Origin: Candidatus Allofournierella merdigallinarum
Lineage (GTDB): Bacteria; Bacillota; Clostridia; Oscillospirales; Ruminococcaceae
Length of the DNA: 62,139 nt
Direction of reading: 5' to 3'
Assembly (NCBI GenBank): GCA_019117205.1
Contig: DXAC01000001.1
Coordinates: 1-62,139 of the forward strand
Part shown: positions 56,469-62,139 of the stretch, piece by piece
Numbering within the stretch: the stretch's first letter is position 1
How the letters are laid out: the number at the start of each line of letters is the position of its first letter
Translations under genes and position numbers: made by a program
The notes under the pieces: generated by a model
The model's database searches: none
Told to the model about the DNA's origin: nothing
Seen by the model: the letters and a program-made list of their open reading frames with translations, nothing else

Positions 56469-57023
56469 TCACACCTCCCCCTTGAACTCGGTGTAGTCCG
56501 GCTCGGCGGGCTGCTTTCTCCGGCCGCCCCGGATGAGCCACACGCCCAGGCCGATGAAGACAAGGCCCACCGCCAGGGCGGGGATGCCCCGGACGATCTG
56601 GTTCACCAGCTGGCCCAGGGCGGTGTCCCAGCCGATGATGTCCACCAGCCGGTACAGCCAGGGGCTGACAAAGCTCTGGTAGAGGCCGGCCACCCCCAGG
56701 ATCACCAGCGCCCAGCCGATCAGGTGATGGCGGCGGTCCAGGATGCGGGCCAGGTCCTCGCCGCCGTCCCAGTTGAGGAGCAAAGCGTCCGGCGGGGCGG
56801 TACCCTGGCGCAGCTGGGCGCGCAGGTTGAGGCTGTCGAAGAAGCTGTACATATACACCACGCCGCTGAACACCATCACGATGGGGAACAAAAAGCTGCC
56901 CACGATCAGCGGGATGACGAAGAGGATCACCTGGCTCAGGCCGCGCTTCATATAGCCCTGGTACATCTGGCCGGCGCCGGGAAAGAACGAAAAACACAGG
57001 GTCAAAAATCCATTTTTATACAT
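56469..57023 (-). CDS. Small polytopic membrane protein, TM2-like
   Basis: A 184-residue protein with a TM2-like start (LTLCFSFFPGAGQMYQGYMKRGLSQVI, here quoted only in outline as FFPGAGQMYQGYMKRG), then about four helices. The C-terminus is RGGRRKQPAEPDYTE. FPGAGQ-Y-G-RG patterns occur in TM2-domain proteins and in many sigma/anti-sigma operons of Clostridia. Its ATG lies one base after the anti-sigma stop. Confidence 0.78.
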   Translation of the reverse strand: MYKNGFLTLCFSFFPGAGQMYQGYMKRGLSQVILFVIPLIVGSFLFPIVMVFSGVVYMYSFFDSLNLRAQLRQGTAPPDALLLNWDGGEDLARILDRRHHLIGWALVILGVAGLYQSFVSPWLYRLVDIIGWDTALGQLVNQIVRGIPALAVGLVFIGLGVWLIRGGRRKQPAEPDYTEFKGEV

Positions 57024-57024
57024 A

Positions 57025-57579
57025 TCACTCGGCTCCTTTGGTTTGTTGGGTGGCGGCGTCGGACGCGCCGGCGTCTGCGGTGGGTGCGTCGGGGGTCTGC
57101 CGGGTCTCGGGCAGCGGGGCCTGCCAGGCGGGGCGCAAAGCGCTTTGCACCGACGCCGACCAGTCGCCCATCCGCTGCAAAATGGTCTCCGACATGGTGG
57201 GCTCCCGCTGGACGCTGGAGGCGGCGGGCCGGTCCGTCTCGGCCCCGCCCGCTACCAAAAGCTGGGCCATGTCGGCGAACACGCCGGTGTACCACAGCCC
57301 GCCGGTGACGATGAGGGCGGCGGCCGCCGCCGCGTAGCGGCTGGCCAGGGCCTGGGTCAGCCGGCGGCGCAGCCGGCGCATCACCGGCAGGGTCTGGTCG
57401 GCGGGCGGCTCCTCCAGCGCGTCCCCCTCCAGCAGGGCGGTGTAGCGCACAAGGCAGCCGTCGCAGAAGCTCAGATGCTCGGCGGCCTCCAGCCGGCCCA
57501 GCTCGTCCGGCTCGCCGGCCACCAGGGCCCGCAGGCCCGCGTCGGAGAGATGGCCGTCCTTTTGGAACAATTCGGTCAT
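57025..57579 (-). CDS. Zinc-finger anti-sigma factor
   Basis: A 184-residue one-pass membrane anti-sigma factor. The N-terminal ZAS domain carries the zinc motif H-X3-C-X2-C (HLSFCDGC near residue 35). One helix (about 80-100) follows, and the outside part is rich in Thr, Ala and Gln. I chose the ATG at 57579, which overlaps the sigma-factor stop (ATGA); that coupling is the rule for cognate pairs. Confidence 0.9.
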   Translation of the reverse strand: MTELFQKDGHLSDAGLRALVAGEPDELGRLEAAEHLSFCDGCLVRYTALLEGDALEEPPADQTLPVMRRLRRRLTQALASRYAAAAAALIVTGGLWYTGVFADMAQLLVAGGAETDRPAASSVQREPTMSETILQRMGDWSASVQSALRPAWQAPLPETRQTPDAPTADAGASDAATQQTKGAE

Positions 57580-58112
57580 TGGCTCGCGCTCCTTTCCCTG
57601 ATCTTTTCCTGCAGCATCCGCTTGGCCCGGAACAGCTGGGTGTGTACCGTTTTGGGAGGCCGGCGCAGCGCCCGGGAGATCTCCTCCACGCTGCGCTCCT
57701 CCAAAAAGTACAGCACCGACACCTGTAAGTAGGGCTCCCGCAGGTCCCGCACCATCCGGCGGATGGCCTCCGCCTCCTCCCGGGTCACCGTCAGGTCCTC
57801 CGGCCCGGGGGGCGCCGCGCCGCCGGGGGGCGGCGTCTGGGGCAGTTCCTCGTCGCCGGGCGCGCTCACCCGCCGCGCCCAGGCGCTTTTCAGGTGATCT
57901 TTCGCCTTGTTGGCGGCGATGCGGGCCAGCCAGGGCTTGTAGCGCTCGGGCGGGCAGGCGTCCATGTGGGTGTAGGCGGAGAGAAAGGTCTCCTGGGTGA
58001 GGTCCTCGGCCAGTTGATGGTCCCGCACCAGCTGGTAGCAGACGGTGTACACCAGCCGCTGGTACTGCTCCACCAACCGCGAAAACTGTGCGTTGGTCAC
58101 GCCCTCTCTCAC
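57576..58112 (-). CDS. ECF RNA polymerase sigma factor
   Basis: A 178-residue group 4 sigma factor. Region 2 (about 8-70) has YTVCYQLVRDHQLAEDLTQETFL, and region 4 (about 115-170) has ISRALRRPPKTVHTQLFRAKRML. A Pro-rich linker of about 25 residues lies between. The start is GTG at 58112 (or GTG at 58100). It directs RNA polymerase to its own regulon when released by the downstream anti-sigma factor. I could not find a convincing autoregulated ECF promoter upstream. Confidence 0.93.
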   Translation of the reverse strand: MREGVTNAQFSRLVEQYQRLVYTVCYQLVRDHQLAEDLTQETFLSAYTHMDACPPERYKPWLARIAANKAKDHLKSAWARRVSAPGDEELPQTPPPGGAAPPGPEDLTVTREEAEAIRRMVRDLREPYLQVSVLYFLEERSVEEISRALRRPPKTVHTQLFRAKRMLQEKIRERSASQ

Positions 58113-58181
58113 CGCCCTTTCCCCTGGCTGTATCCATGTAACGAACCGGCGGGGCCGGTTTCTTCAATCTGCGCAAAAAAG

Positions 58182-58207
58182 AAAAGCCGCCCGGCCGGGC
58201 GGCTTTT
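58182..58207. terminator. Terminator between sigma operon and DUF368 gene
   Basis: A 26-base perfect palindrome (aaaagccgcccgg and complement). On the minus strand it is followed by ctttttt, so it ends the DUF368 transcript. Confidence 0.88.
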
Positions 58208-58215
58208 CGGGAGGC

Positions 58216-59103
58216 TTATTCCGGGTCCGCCTTGCCCATGAGCAGGGTGACCCAGGCGCCGGCGGCGCCCAGCACCAGCCCCGCGATGAGGCCGGGCAGG
58301 CTGAACCGGGCCAGCGCGCCGGAGGAGTAGAGCATCGCGAACGGGCTGGAGACGATCAGCCCGATGATGCCCGCAAAGGTCTGGCTGGGGAAGTGGGCGA
58401 ACAGGTACTCGATGATCTTGGCGATACCGAAGATGCCCAGCGCCACCCCCACCGCAAAGGGGGCCAGCAGGCAGACGTTGTGGAAGATCAGGCCAAAGTC
58501 GCCGGCCACCAGGCCGTCCACGCAGCCGGTGACCAGGTCCAGGATGGTGTTGTAGTAGCCCAGCACCATCAGCACCATACTGCCGGACACGCCGGGGATG
58601 ACCATGGTGGCGCTGGCGATGAGGCCCAGCGCCGCCAGCAGCAGGGCGGTGCCGGGGGTCAGGGTCAGGGTCTTGATGGTCTCGTCGCCCCCCTGCATCA
58701 GGGCCATGCCCACGCCGAACGCCAGCAGGGCGGCAAAGCAGATCACCTCGCCCACCGGCGCGCCCTTGCGGGCCTTTTGGGCCCAGCTCTGCCGCAGGCG
58801 CCCCCACAAAATGGGCAGGCCGCCCAGGATGAGGCCCACAAAGGTCAGGCAGGTGGCCAGGGTGTGCTCGGCCAGCAGGTAGCGCAAAGCGTAGCCAAAG
58901 GCCACGATGCCGATGCCCATGCCCACGCCCAGCGGCAGCAGGGTGAGGATGCTCTGCTTGAAGTGCTTGAACAGGCCGCTCACCGCGCCGATGATCTTGT
59001 CGTAGATGCCCATGGACACCGCCATGGTGCCGCCGGACACACCGGGGATGATGTTGGCCACGCCGATGGCCACCCCCCGCAGGATATCCAGAAGTCCTTT
59101 CAT
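58216..59103 (-). CDS. DUF368 family polyprenyl-phosphate transporter
   Basis: A 295-residue polytopic protein of DUF368. The family has been shown to recycle undecaprenyl phosphate across the membrane (PopT). Two copies of the family motif are seen: VANIIPGVSGGTMAVSMG near residue 15 and ATMVIPGVSGSMVLMVLG near residue 165, one in each half of an inverted repeat. About eight helices. TAAAGGAG lies before the ATG. Its job would be wall and glycan synthesis. Confidence 0.93.
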   Translation of the reverse strand: MKGLLDILRGVAIGVANIIPGVSGGTMAVSMGIYDKIIGAVSGLFKHFKQSILTLLPLGVGMGIGIVAFGYALRYLLAEHTLATCLTFVGLILGGLPILWGRLRQSWAQKARKGAPVGEVICFAALLAFGVGMALMQGGDETIKTLTLTPGTALLLAALGLIASATMVIPGVSGSMVLMVLGYYNTILDLVTGCVDGLVAGDFGLIFHNVCLLAPFAVGVALGIFGIAKIIEYLFAHFPSQTFAGIIGLIVSSPFAMLYSSGALARFSLPGLIAGLVLGAAGAWVTLLMGKADPE

Positions 59104-59205
59104 GCGTTTGCTCCTTTACGGAAATTTTTCATTCGTCTGTTTGCGAAGCGCGCCCGCAAAAGGGGGCACGCGGCGCTGTTCCGCGCCCTTTGGCGCGGCA
59201 GTACC

Positions 59206-59234
59206 ACTATACCCTATCCTGCCCCGCGGCGCAA
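59206..59234 (-). promoter_or_regulatory. Promoter of the DUF368 gene
   Basis: Minus strand TTGCGC, 17 bases, TATAGT. The leader of about 100 bases contains no clear structure. Confidence 0.7.
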
Positions 59235-59250
59235 GGGTTTTACGCAATTT

Positions 59251-60006
59251 TTACATTTCCAGCTCCAGCTCCACCGGGCAGTGGTCGGAGCCGAAGATCT
59301 CCGGGTGGATGGCGGCCACCCGCACCCTGTCCATCAGCCGGCGGCTGACCAGGAAATAGTCGATGCGCCACCCCGCGTTGTTCTTGCGGGCGTTGAACCG
59401 GTAGCTCCACCAGCTGTAAGCCCCCGCAAGGTCGGGATACTTCTCCCGGAACGTGTCCGCGAAGCCCGCCGCCAGCAGTTCGGTCATCTTGGCCCGCTCT
59501 TCGTCGGAAAAGCCGGCGTTGCCCCGGTTGGGGCCGGGGTTTTTCAGGTCGATCTCCTCGTGGGCCACGTTCAGGTCGCCGCAGAGCACCACCGGCTTTT
59601 TCGCGTCCAGCGCCAGCAGGTAGGCCCGCAGGTCGTCCTCCCAGCGCAGGCGGTAGTCGATGCGGGCCAGGCCCTCCTGGGCGTTGGGCACGTAGACGTT
59701 CACCAGATAAAAGCCCTCGAATTCCAGGGTGATGGCCCGGCCCTCGTGGCTGTGCTCCTCCACCCCGATGCCGTAGGTCACCGCGAGAGGCCGCACCCGG
59801 CTGAAGCAGGCGGTGCCGGAGTACCCCTTTTTCTCGGCGCTGTAAAACCAGCTCTCGTAGCCCGCGGGGGCAAAGTCCGCCTCGCCCGGCTGGCACTTGG
59901 TCTCCTGCACGCAGAACACGTCGGCGTCCAGCGCCGCGAAAGAGGCGGCGAAGTCCTTTTTTAGCGCGGCCCGCAGGCCGTTCACGTTCCAGCTGATGAG
60001 TTTCAT
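59251..60006 (-). CDS. xth: Exodeoxyribonuclease III
   Basis: A 251-residue AP endonuclease/exonuclease. It has the start KLISWNVNGLRA, the catalytic Glu in FCVQETKCQ, then GYSGTACFSR, NVYVPNAQ, the active-site GDLNVAHEEIDL, and the C-terminal WRIDYFLVS and GSDHCPVELEL. It repairs abasic and oxidised sites and complements the mutY found in this window. AAAAGGAGA lies before the ATG. Confidence 0.96.
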   Translation of the reverse strand: MKLISWNVNGLRAALKKDFAASFAALDADVFCVQETKCQPGEADFAPAGYESWFYSAEKKGYSGTACFSRVRPLAVTYGIGVEEHSHEGRAITLEFEGFYLVNVYVPNAQEGLARIDYRLRWEDDLRAYLLALDAKKPVVLCGDLNVAHEEIDLKNPGPNRGNAGFSDEERAKMTELLAAGFADTFREKYPDLAGAYSWWSYRFNARKNNAGWRIDYFLVSRRLMDRVRVAAIHPEIFGSDHCPVELELEM

Positions 60007-60056
60007 GGCTGTCTCCTTTTTTGCGGCGCCCCGCCGGGCGGGGCGTTTCTTCCCCC

Positions 60057-60085
60057 ATTATAAAAAAGAAGCGCCGCCGGCGCAA
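60057..60085 (-). promoter_or_regulatory. Promoter of xth
   Basis: Minus strand TTGCGC, 17 bases, TATAAT. The same -35 hexamer occurs before the DUF368 gene. Confidence 0.8.
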
Positions 60086-60137
60086 GGGGTGGCTTTTACT
60101 CCCCCTCCCCGGCGGCCGGGCCGGACCAGTAAAACAG

Positions 60138-60169
60138 ACCACAAACAAAAAGCCCCCTGATGCGGGGGC
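60138..60169 (-). terminator. Terminator of the DUF2871 operon
   Basis: Minus strand gccccc, loop gcatca, gggggc, then tttttgttt. Confidence 0.85.
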
Positions 60170-60201
60170 GGCTTGGGTTTTTGCGCGGCGGCGGGGCCCG
60201 C

Positions 60202-60618
60202 TCAGCCGCGCTCCGCCACGGCGCGGCGGAGCCGGAGCAGCAGCAGCACCAGGCTGACCCCAAGCAGGATGTGGCCGATGCCCGCCATGCCGGAGAGTGC
60301 CGCGTCCGCGCCGGCGGAAAGGGCCGTGCCCCGCACCTGAAAGACGCCCCGCGCCAGCAGCATCACCGCGGTGAGGTTGAGCCCCCCGTGATAGACCGCC
60401 AGCACCCGCCCGGTCTTGGGGCCGGTGAAAGCAAAACTCTTTTCCAGCAAAAGCAGCAGCAGGAAGAACACCATGCCCAGCAAAAAGTAGTGGGTGTGTA
60501 CCACCGAAAGAGCCGTTTTGCCGGCAAAGGCGCTGAATTTCGTGAATTCCCGGTAGAACACGCCGCCGGCCATGGCCAGCAGGGCGTAGACGAGGGCCGC
60601 GTTCATGTATCGTTTCAT
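60202..60618 (-). CDS. DUF2871 membrane protein
   Basis: A 138-residue four-helix protein matching the DUF2871 pattern: MNAALVYALLAMAGGVFYRE and SVVHTHYFLLGM, with a conserved Lys-Thr and His pair, then YHGGLNLTAVMLL. The His residues could bind heme or metal, but this is not shown. I chose the ATG at 60618, which overlaps the stop of the upstream membrane gene (ATGA). GGAGGAACAG is the ribosome site. Confidence 0.88.
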   Translation of the reverse strand: MKRYMNAALVYALLAMAGGVFYREFTKFSAFAGKTALSVVHTHYFLLGMVFFLLLLLLEKSFAFTGPKTGRVLAVYHGGLNLTAVMLLARGVFQVRGTALSAGADAALSGMAGIGHILLGVSLVLLLLRLRRAVAERG

Positions 60619-61280
60619 TTCTGTTCCTCCTTTTTCATGGCGAAATATCCGATGAGCACCGTCCACACATAGGCGCAGGTCTTGGGAATCATCAGCATAC
60701 CGATCGCGGGGGCGACGTCCGCCCACAGCACCACCGGGATGTAGAACCCGAAGCTCAGCACGATGGTCAGCCACATCCAGCGAAAGGCCCTGTCATTCTG
60801 CGCCCTGGCGCTGTGAAAGAACAGCACGATGATCACCAGGCCCAGCAGGGCAAAGGGGATGTTGCGGTAAATCCCCCAGGAAAGGGGCGCGTCGGCAGAG
60901 AGCCACCGATTCTGGGGCATCATGCACAGCCCCACCCGCGCCGCCGCCAGGGCGTAGACGGCAAAGGTGAGCCCGGCGCGGCCGCGCACCTGGTAGCGCT
61001 GCCGCCAGACATGATAGAGCAGCAGGTAAAACACCGTCATGGTCACCGAGGTGATCCACTTGCCCAGCCCCAGGGCCACGGTGTAGTTCTCCAGCCCGGT
61101 GGTACACAGGGCCAGCGCCCGGGGCACCAGGTGGAACGCGTCGCCCGCCCCCAGCACCGCCGCCATCCAGCCGAACAGCCGGAACTGGCCGCCCGCGCTG
61201 TGCCGGATCATCCGCACCCCCAGGGTGATCACCGTGGCCAGATAGGCCGCGTCAAATACCGTTTCCATGATCGCTTGCAT
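60615..61280 (-). CDS. Uncharacterised seven-helix membrane protein
   Basis: A 221-residue protein with about seven helices: DAAYLATVITLGVRMI, FRLFGWMAAVLGAGDAFHLVP and so on. The pattern GDxFHLxPR in helix 2 and a YLLLYHVWRQRY loop are striking, but I cannot name a family. The ATG at 61280 has AAAAGGAGG upstream. It is coupled to DUF2871 and both lie behind the TetR gene, with an operator copy 31 bases upstream of the start. Confidence 0.8.
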   Translation of the reverse strand: MQAIMETVFDAAYLATVITLGVRMIRHSAGGQFRLFGWMAAVLGAGDAFHLVPRALALCTTGLENYTVALGLGKWITSVTMTVFYLLLYHVWRQRYQVRGRAGLTFAVYALAAARVGLCMMPQNRWLSADAPLSWGIYRNIPFALLGLVIIVLFFHSARAQNDRAFRWMWLTIVLSFGFYIPVVLWADVAPAIGMLMIPKTCAYVWTVLIGYFAMKKEEQK

Positions 61281-61310
61281 TTCGTCCCCTCCTTTTCGTT
61301 GCGATGGCAC

Positions 61311-61325
61311 ATGAACAGCGTTCAT
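61311..61325 (-). promoter_or_regulatory. TetR operator, copy 2
   Basis: ATGAAC-AGC-GTTCAT, a palindrome with the same half sites and spacing as the operator in the tetR promoter. It stands between tetR and the membrane genes. A clear promoter is not seen beside it, so it may block readthrough or a weak internal start. Confidence 0.8.
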
Positions 61326-61349
61326 TTTGAGGCAAAAAAGGCAGCCGCA

Positions 61350-61919
61350 TCAGCGGGGGCCGTCGTAGAGGGTGCGCCGCACCAGCTCCAGCACGGTGGA
61401 GGGGTCGTAGTCCTGGCGCAGCAGGGCCGAGAGCATCAGCGAAAAGAGCACATCGGCGAACTTTTCGGCGGTGAAAGCCTCGTTGAAAGCGCCGGGGCGG
61501 ATGTTTTTGTCCCGCCCCAGCACGGTCAGCAGGCCCTGGCGGATGTGCTGCCAGGTGTGCTCCATCCGCCGCTTGCCGTCGGCCTTGTCCTCCCGCAGAA
61601 AGCCCAGGGAGTGCAGGGTGAAAAAGCCGGGATACCGGGCGCAGCCGTATTCCATCCGCCCGTAGATCCAGGCCACACAGGCCAGGGTGTTCTCGAACAC
61701 GGCCTCGTCCGCCGGCCGGTGGAAGATCTCGCACCAGACGCTCTCCACCGCCGCGCCCACCAGCGCCGCCTTGGAGTCGAAGTAGTTGTAGATGGAGCCC
61801 ACCGACACGCCACACGCCGCCGCTACCGAGCGGATGCTCACCGCGTCCCACCCCTGGCGGCGGATCAGCTCCCGGCTTGCCCGCAGGATCTCCTCCCTGG
61901 ATGTTACCACTGTATTCAT
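61350..61919 (-). CDS. TetR-family repressor
   Basis: A 189-residue regulator. The N-terminal helix-turn-helix is clear: VSIRSVAAACGVSVGSIYNYF (residues about 27-47, shown here in part as CGVSVGSIYNYF). The C-terminal ligand domain is not like a known subgroup to my eye. GAGGTGATCCC lies before the ATG. It overlaps its own operator region and precedes two membrane genes; the simplest reading is an autoregulated efflux-like or stress operon. Confidence 0.93.
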   Translation of the reverse strand: MNTVVTSREEILRASRELIRRQGWDAVSIRSVAAACGVSVGSIYNYFDSKAALVGAAVESVWCEIFHRPADEAVFENTLACVAWIYGRMEYGCARYPGFFTLHSLGFLREDKADGKRRMEHTWQHIRQGLLTVLGRDKNIRPGAFNEAFTAEKFADVLFSLMLSALLRQDYDPSTVLELVRRTLYDGPR

Positions 61920-61933
61920 GGGATCACCTCAAT

Positions 61934-61948
61934 ATGAACATTGTTCAT
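61934..61948 (-). promoter_or_regulatory. TetR operator, copy 1
   Basis: ATGAAC-ATT-GTTCAT, a perfect 15-base palindrome that overlaps the last two bases of the tetR -10 and covers the start of transcription. Bound repressor would block initiation. Confidence 0.88.
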
Positions 61949-61975
61949 TATAGCCGCGGCCTCCTCCCTTGTCAA
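61947..61975 (-). promoter_or_regulatory. Promoter of the tetR operon
   Basis: Minus strand TTGACA, 17 bases, TATAAT: full consensus, as expected for a promoter that is held down by a repressor. Confidence 0.93.
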
Positions 61976-62034
61976 GGGGGAAAGGGCGGCGGGCGGCATT
62001 GTAAAAAAATCCCCCTGTACCGGAAGAAAAAGGC

Positions 62035-62063
62035 TTGACATCCCGGGGGAACACTGCTATAAT
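62035..62063 (+). promoter_or_regulatory. Promoter of a tRNA operon
   Basis: TTGACA at 62035 and TATAAT at 62058, 17 bases apart. The tRNA begins 33 bases after the -10. Confidence 0.93.
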
Positions 62064-62096
62064 AAATGACGCTGCACAACAGGGCAGCATTCATAT

Positions 62097-62139
62097 TCCT
62101 CCTTAGCTCAGTCGGTAGAGCATGCGGCTGTTAACCGCA
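62097..62139 (+). tRNA. tRNA-Asn (anticodon GTT), cut by the window end
   Basis: Acceptor TCCTCCT, D-arm GCTCAGTCGGTAGAGC and anticodon arm TGCGG-CTGTTAA-CCGCA, with anticodon GTT. The variable arm, T-arm and 3' acceptor lie outside the window. The strong promoter suggests more tRNA genes follow. Confidence 0.95.

Noticed and set aside
58113-58170. An autoregulated ECF promoter (GAAACC and CGTTA upstream of the sigma gene)
   Set aside because: The two elements are only 13 bases apart where about 16 are expected, and the stretch is mostly a GC inverted repeat.
1-62139. CRISPR arrays, insertion sequences, prophage or integration sites
   Set aside because: No spaced repeats, transposase or integrase motifs or tRNA-flanking repeats were found. 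The short tandem repeats all lie in coding linkers or promoters.

Overview
The window is chromosomal DNA of a G+C-rich anaerobic member of the Firmicutes. A gut Clostridia of the Oscillospiraceae/Ruminococcaceae kind fits best. Reasons: PTS with HPr, a LicT-type antiterminator, PepV, DUF1846, DUF368, PdaA-like deacetylase, a LytM-like pair, a NusG-II lipid-anchored-type small protein, strong AGGAGG ribosome sites, extended -10 promoters (TGnTATAAT) and GC-rich third codon positions. The species cannot be fixed from the sequence. No insertion sequence, prophage, CRISPR array or rRNA was seen. The window begins at the first codons of a solute-binding protein gene and ends inside a tRNA-Asn gene.

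Layout. 1-4.6 kb: maltodextrin-type ABC importer and 4-alpha-glucanotransferase. 4.7-7.2 kb: acyltransferase and three small membrane or unknown genes. 7.3-22.0 kb: one long operon for aromatic amino acids (pheA, aroB, aroC, an aroE-aroK fusion, aroQ, aroF, aroA, tyrA) that carries four tandem family-2 glycosyltransferases in its middle and a WYL regulator and mutY at its end. 22.1-25.1 kb: small membrane protein and two paralogous, catalytically dead LytM/M23-like envelope proteins. 25.1-30.9 kb (minus strand): radical SAM/SPASM enzyme, membrane protein with a Cys-Ala repeat tail, tandem AAA+ protein and an ArsB/SLC13-type permease. 31.2-35.4 kb: ABC ATPase with a giant FtsX-type permease. 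35.9-40.9 kb (minus): complete PTS operon under a LicT-type antiterminator with a clear RAT/terminator leader. 41.1 kb: tRNA-Val(CAC). 41.4-46 kb: DUF1846 protein, PepV dipeptidase, NusG-II protein and polysaccharide deacetylase. 46-50 kb: tandem Na/Pi cotransporters. 50-52.7 kb: minimal SufC/SufB-D pair and a NYN-LOTUS protein. 52.8-62 kb (mostly minus): PLC-like protein, MFS transporter, ECF sigma/anti-sigma operon, DUF368 lipid-carrier transporter, exonuclease III and a TetR-controlled DUF2871 membrane operon.

The best candidate for an undescribed system is the minus-strand cassette at 26.3-30.9 kb. A radical SAM/SPASM enzyme is translationally coupled (ATGA) to a one-pass membrane protein whose predicted cytoplasmic tail has nine cysteines, eight of them alternating with alanine. 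A two-domain AAA+ protein with a dead first and an intact second ATPase site follows 3 bases later. The layout suggests that the enzyme modifies the Cys tail and the AAA+ protein remodels the product. A second theme is loss of carbon-catabolite control in the PTS operon: the HPr serine that HPr kinase would phosphorylate is arginine, and both second-domain histidines of the antiterminator are replaced.
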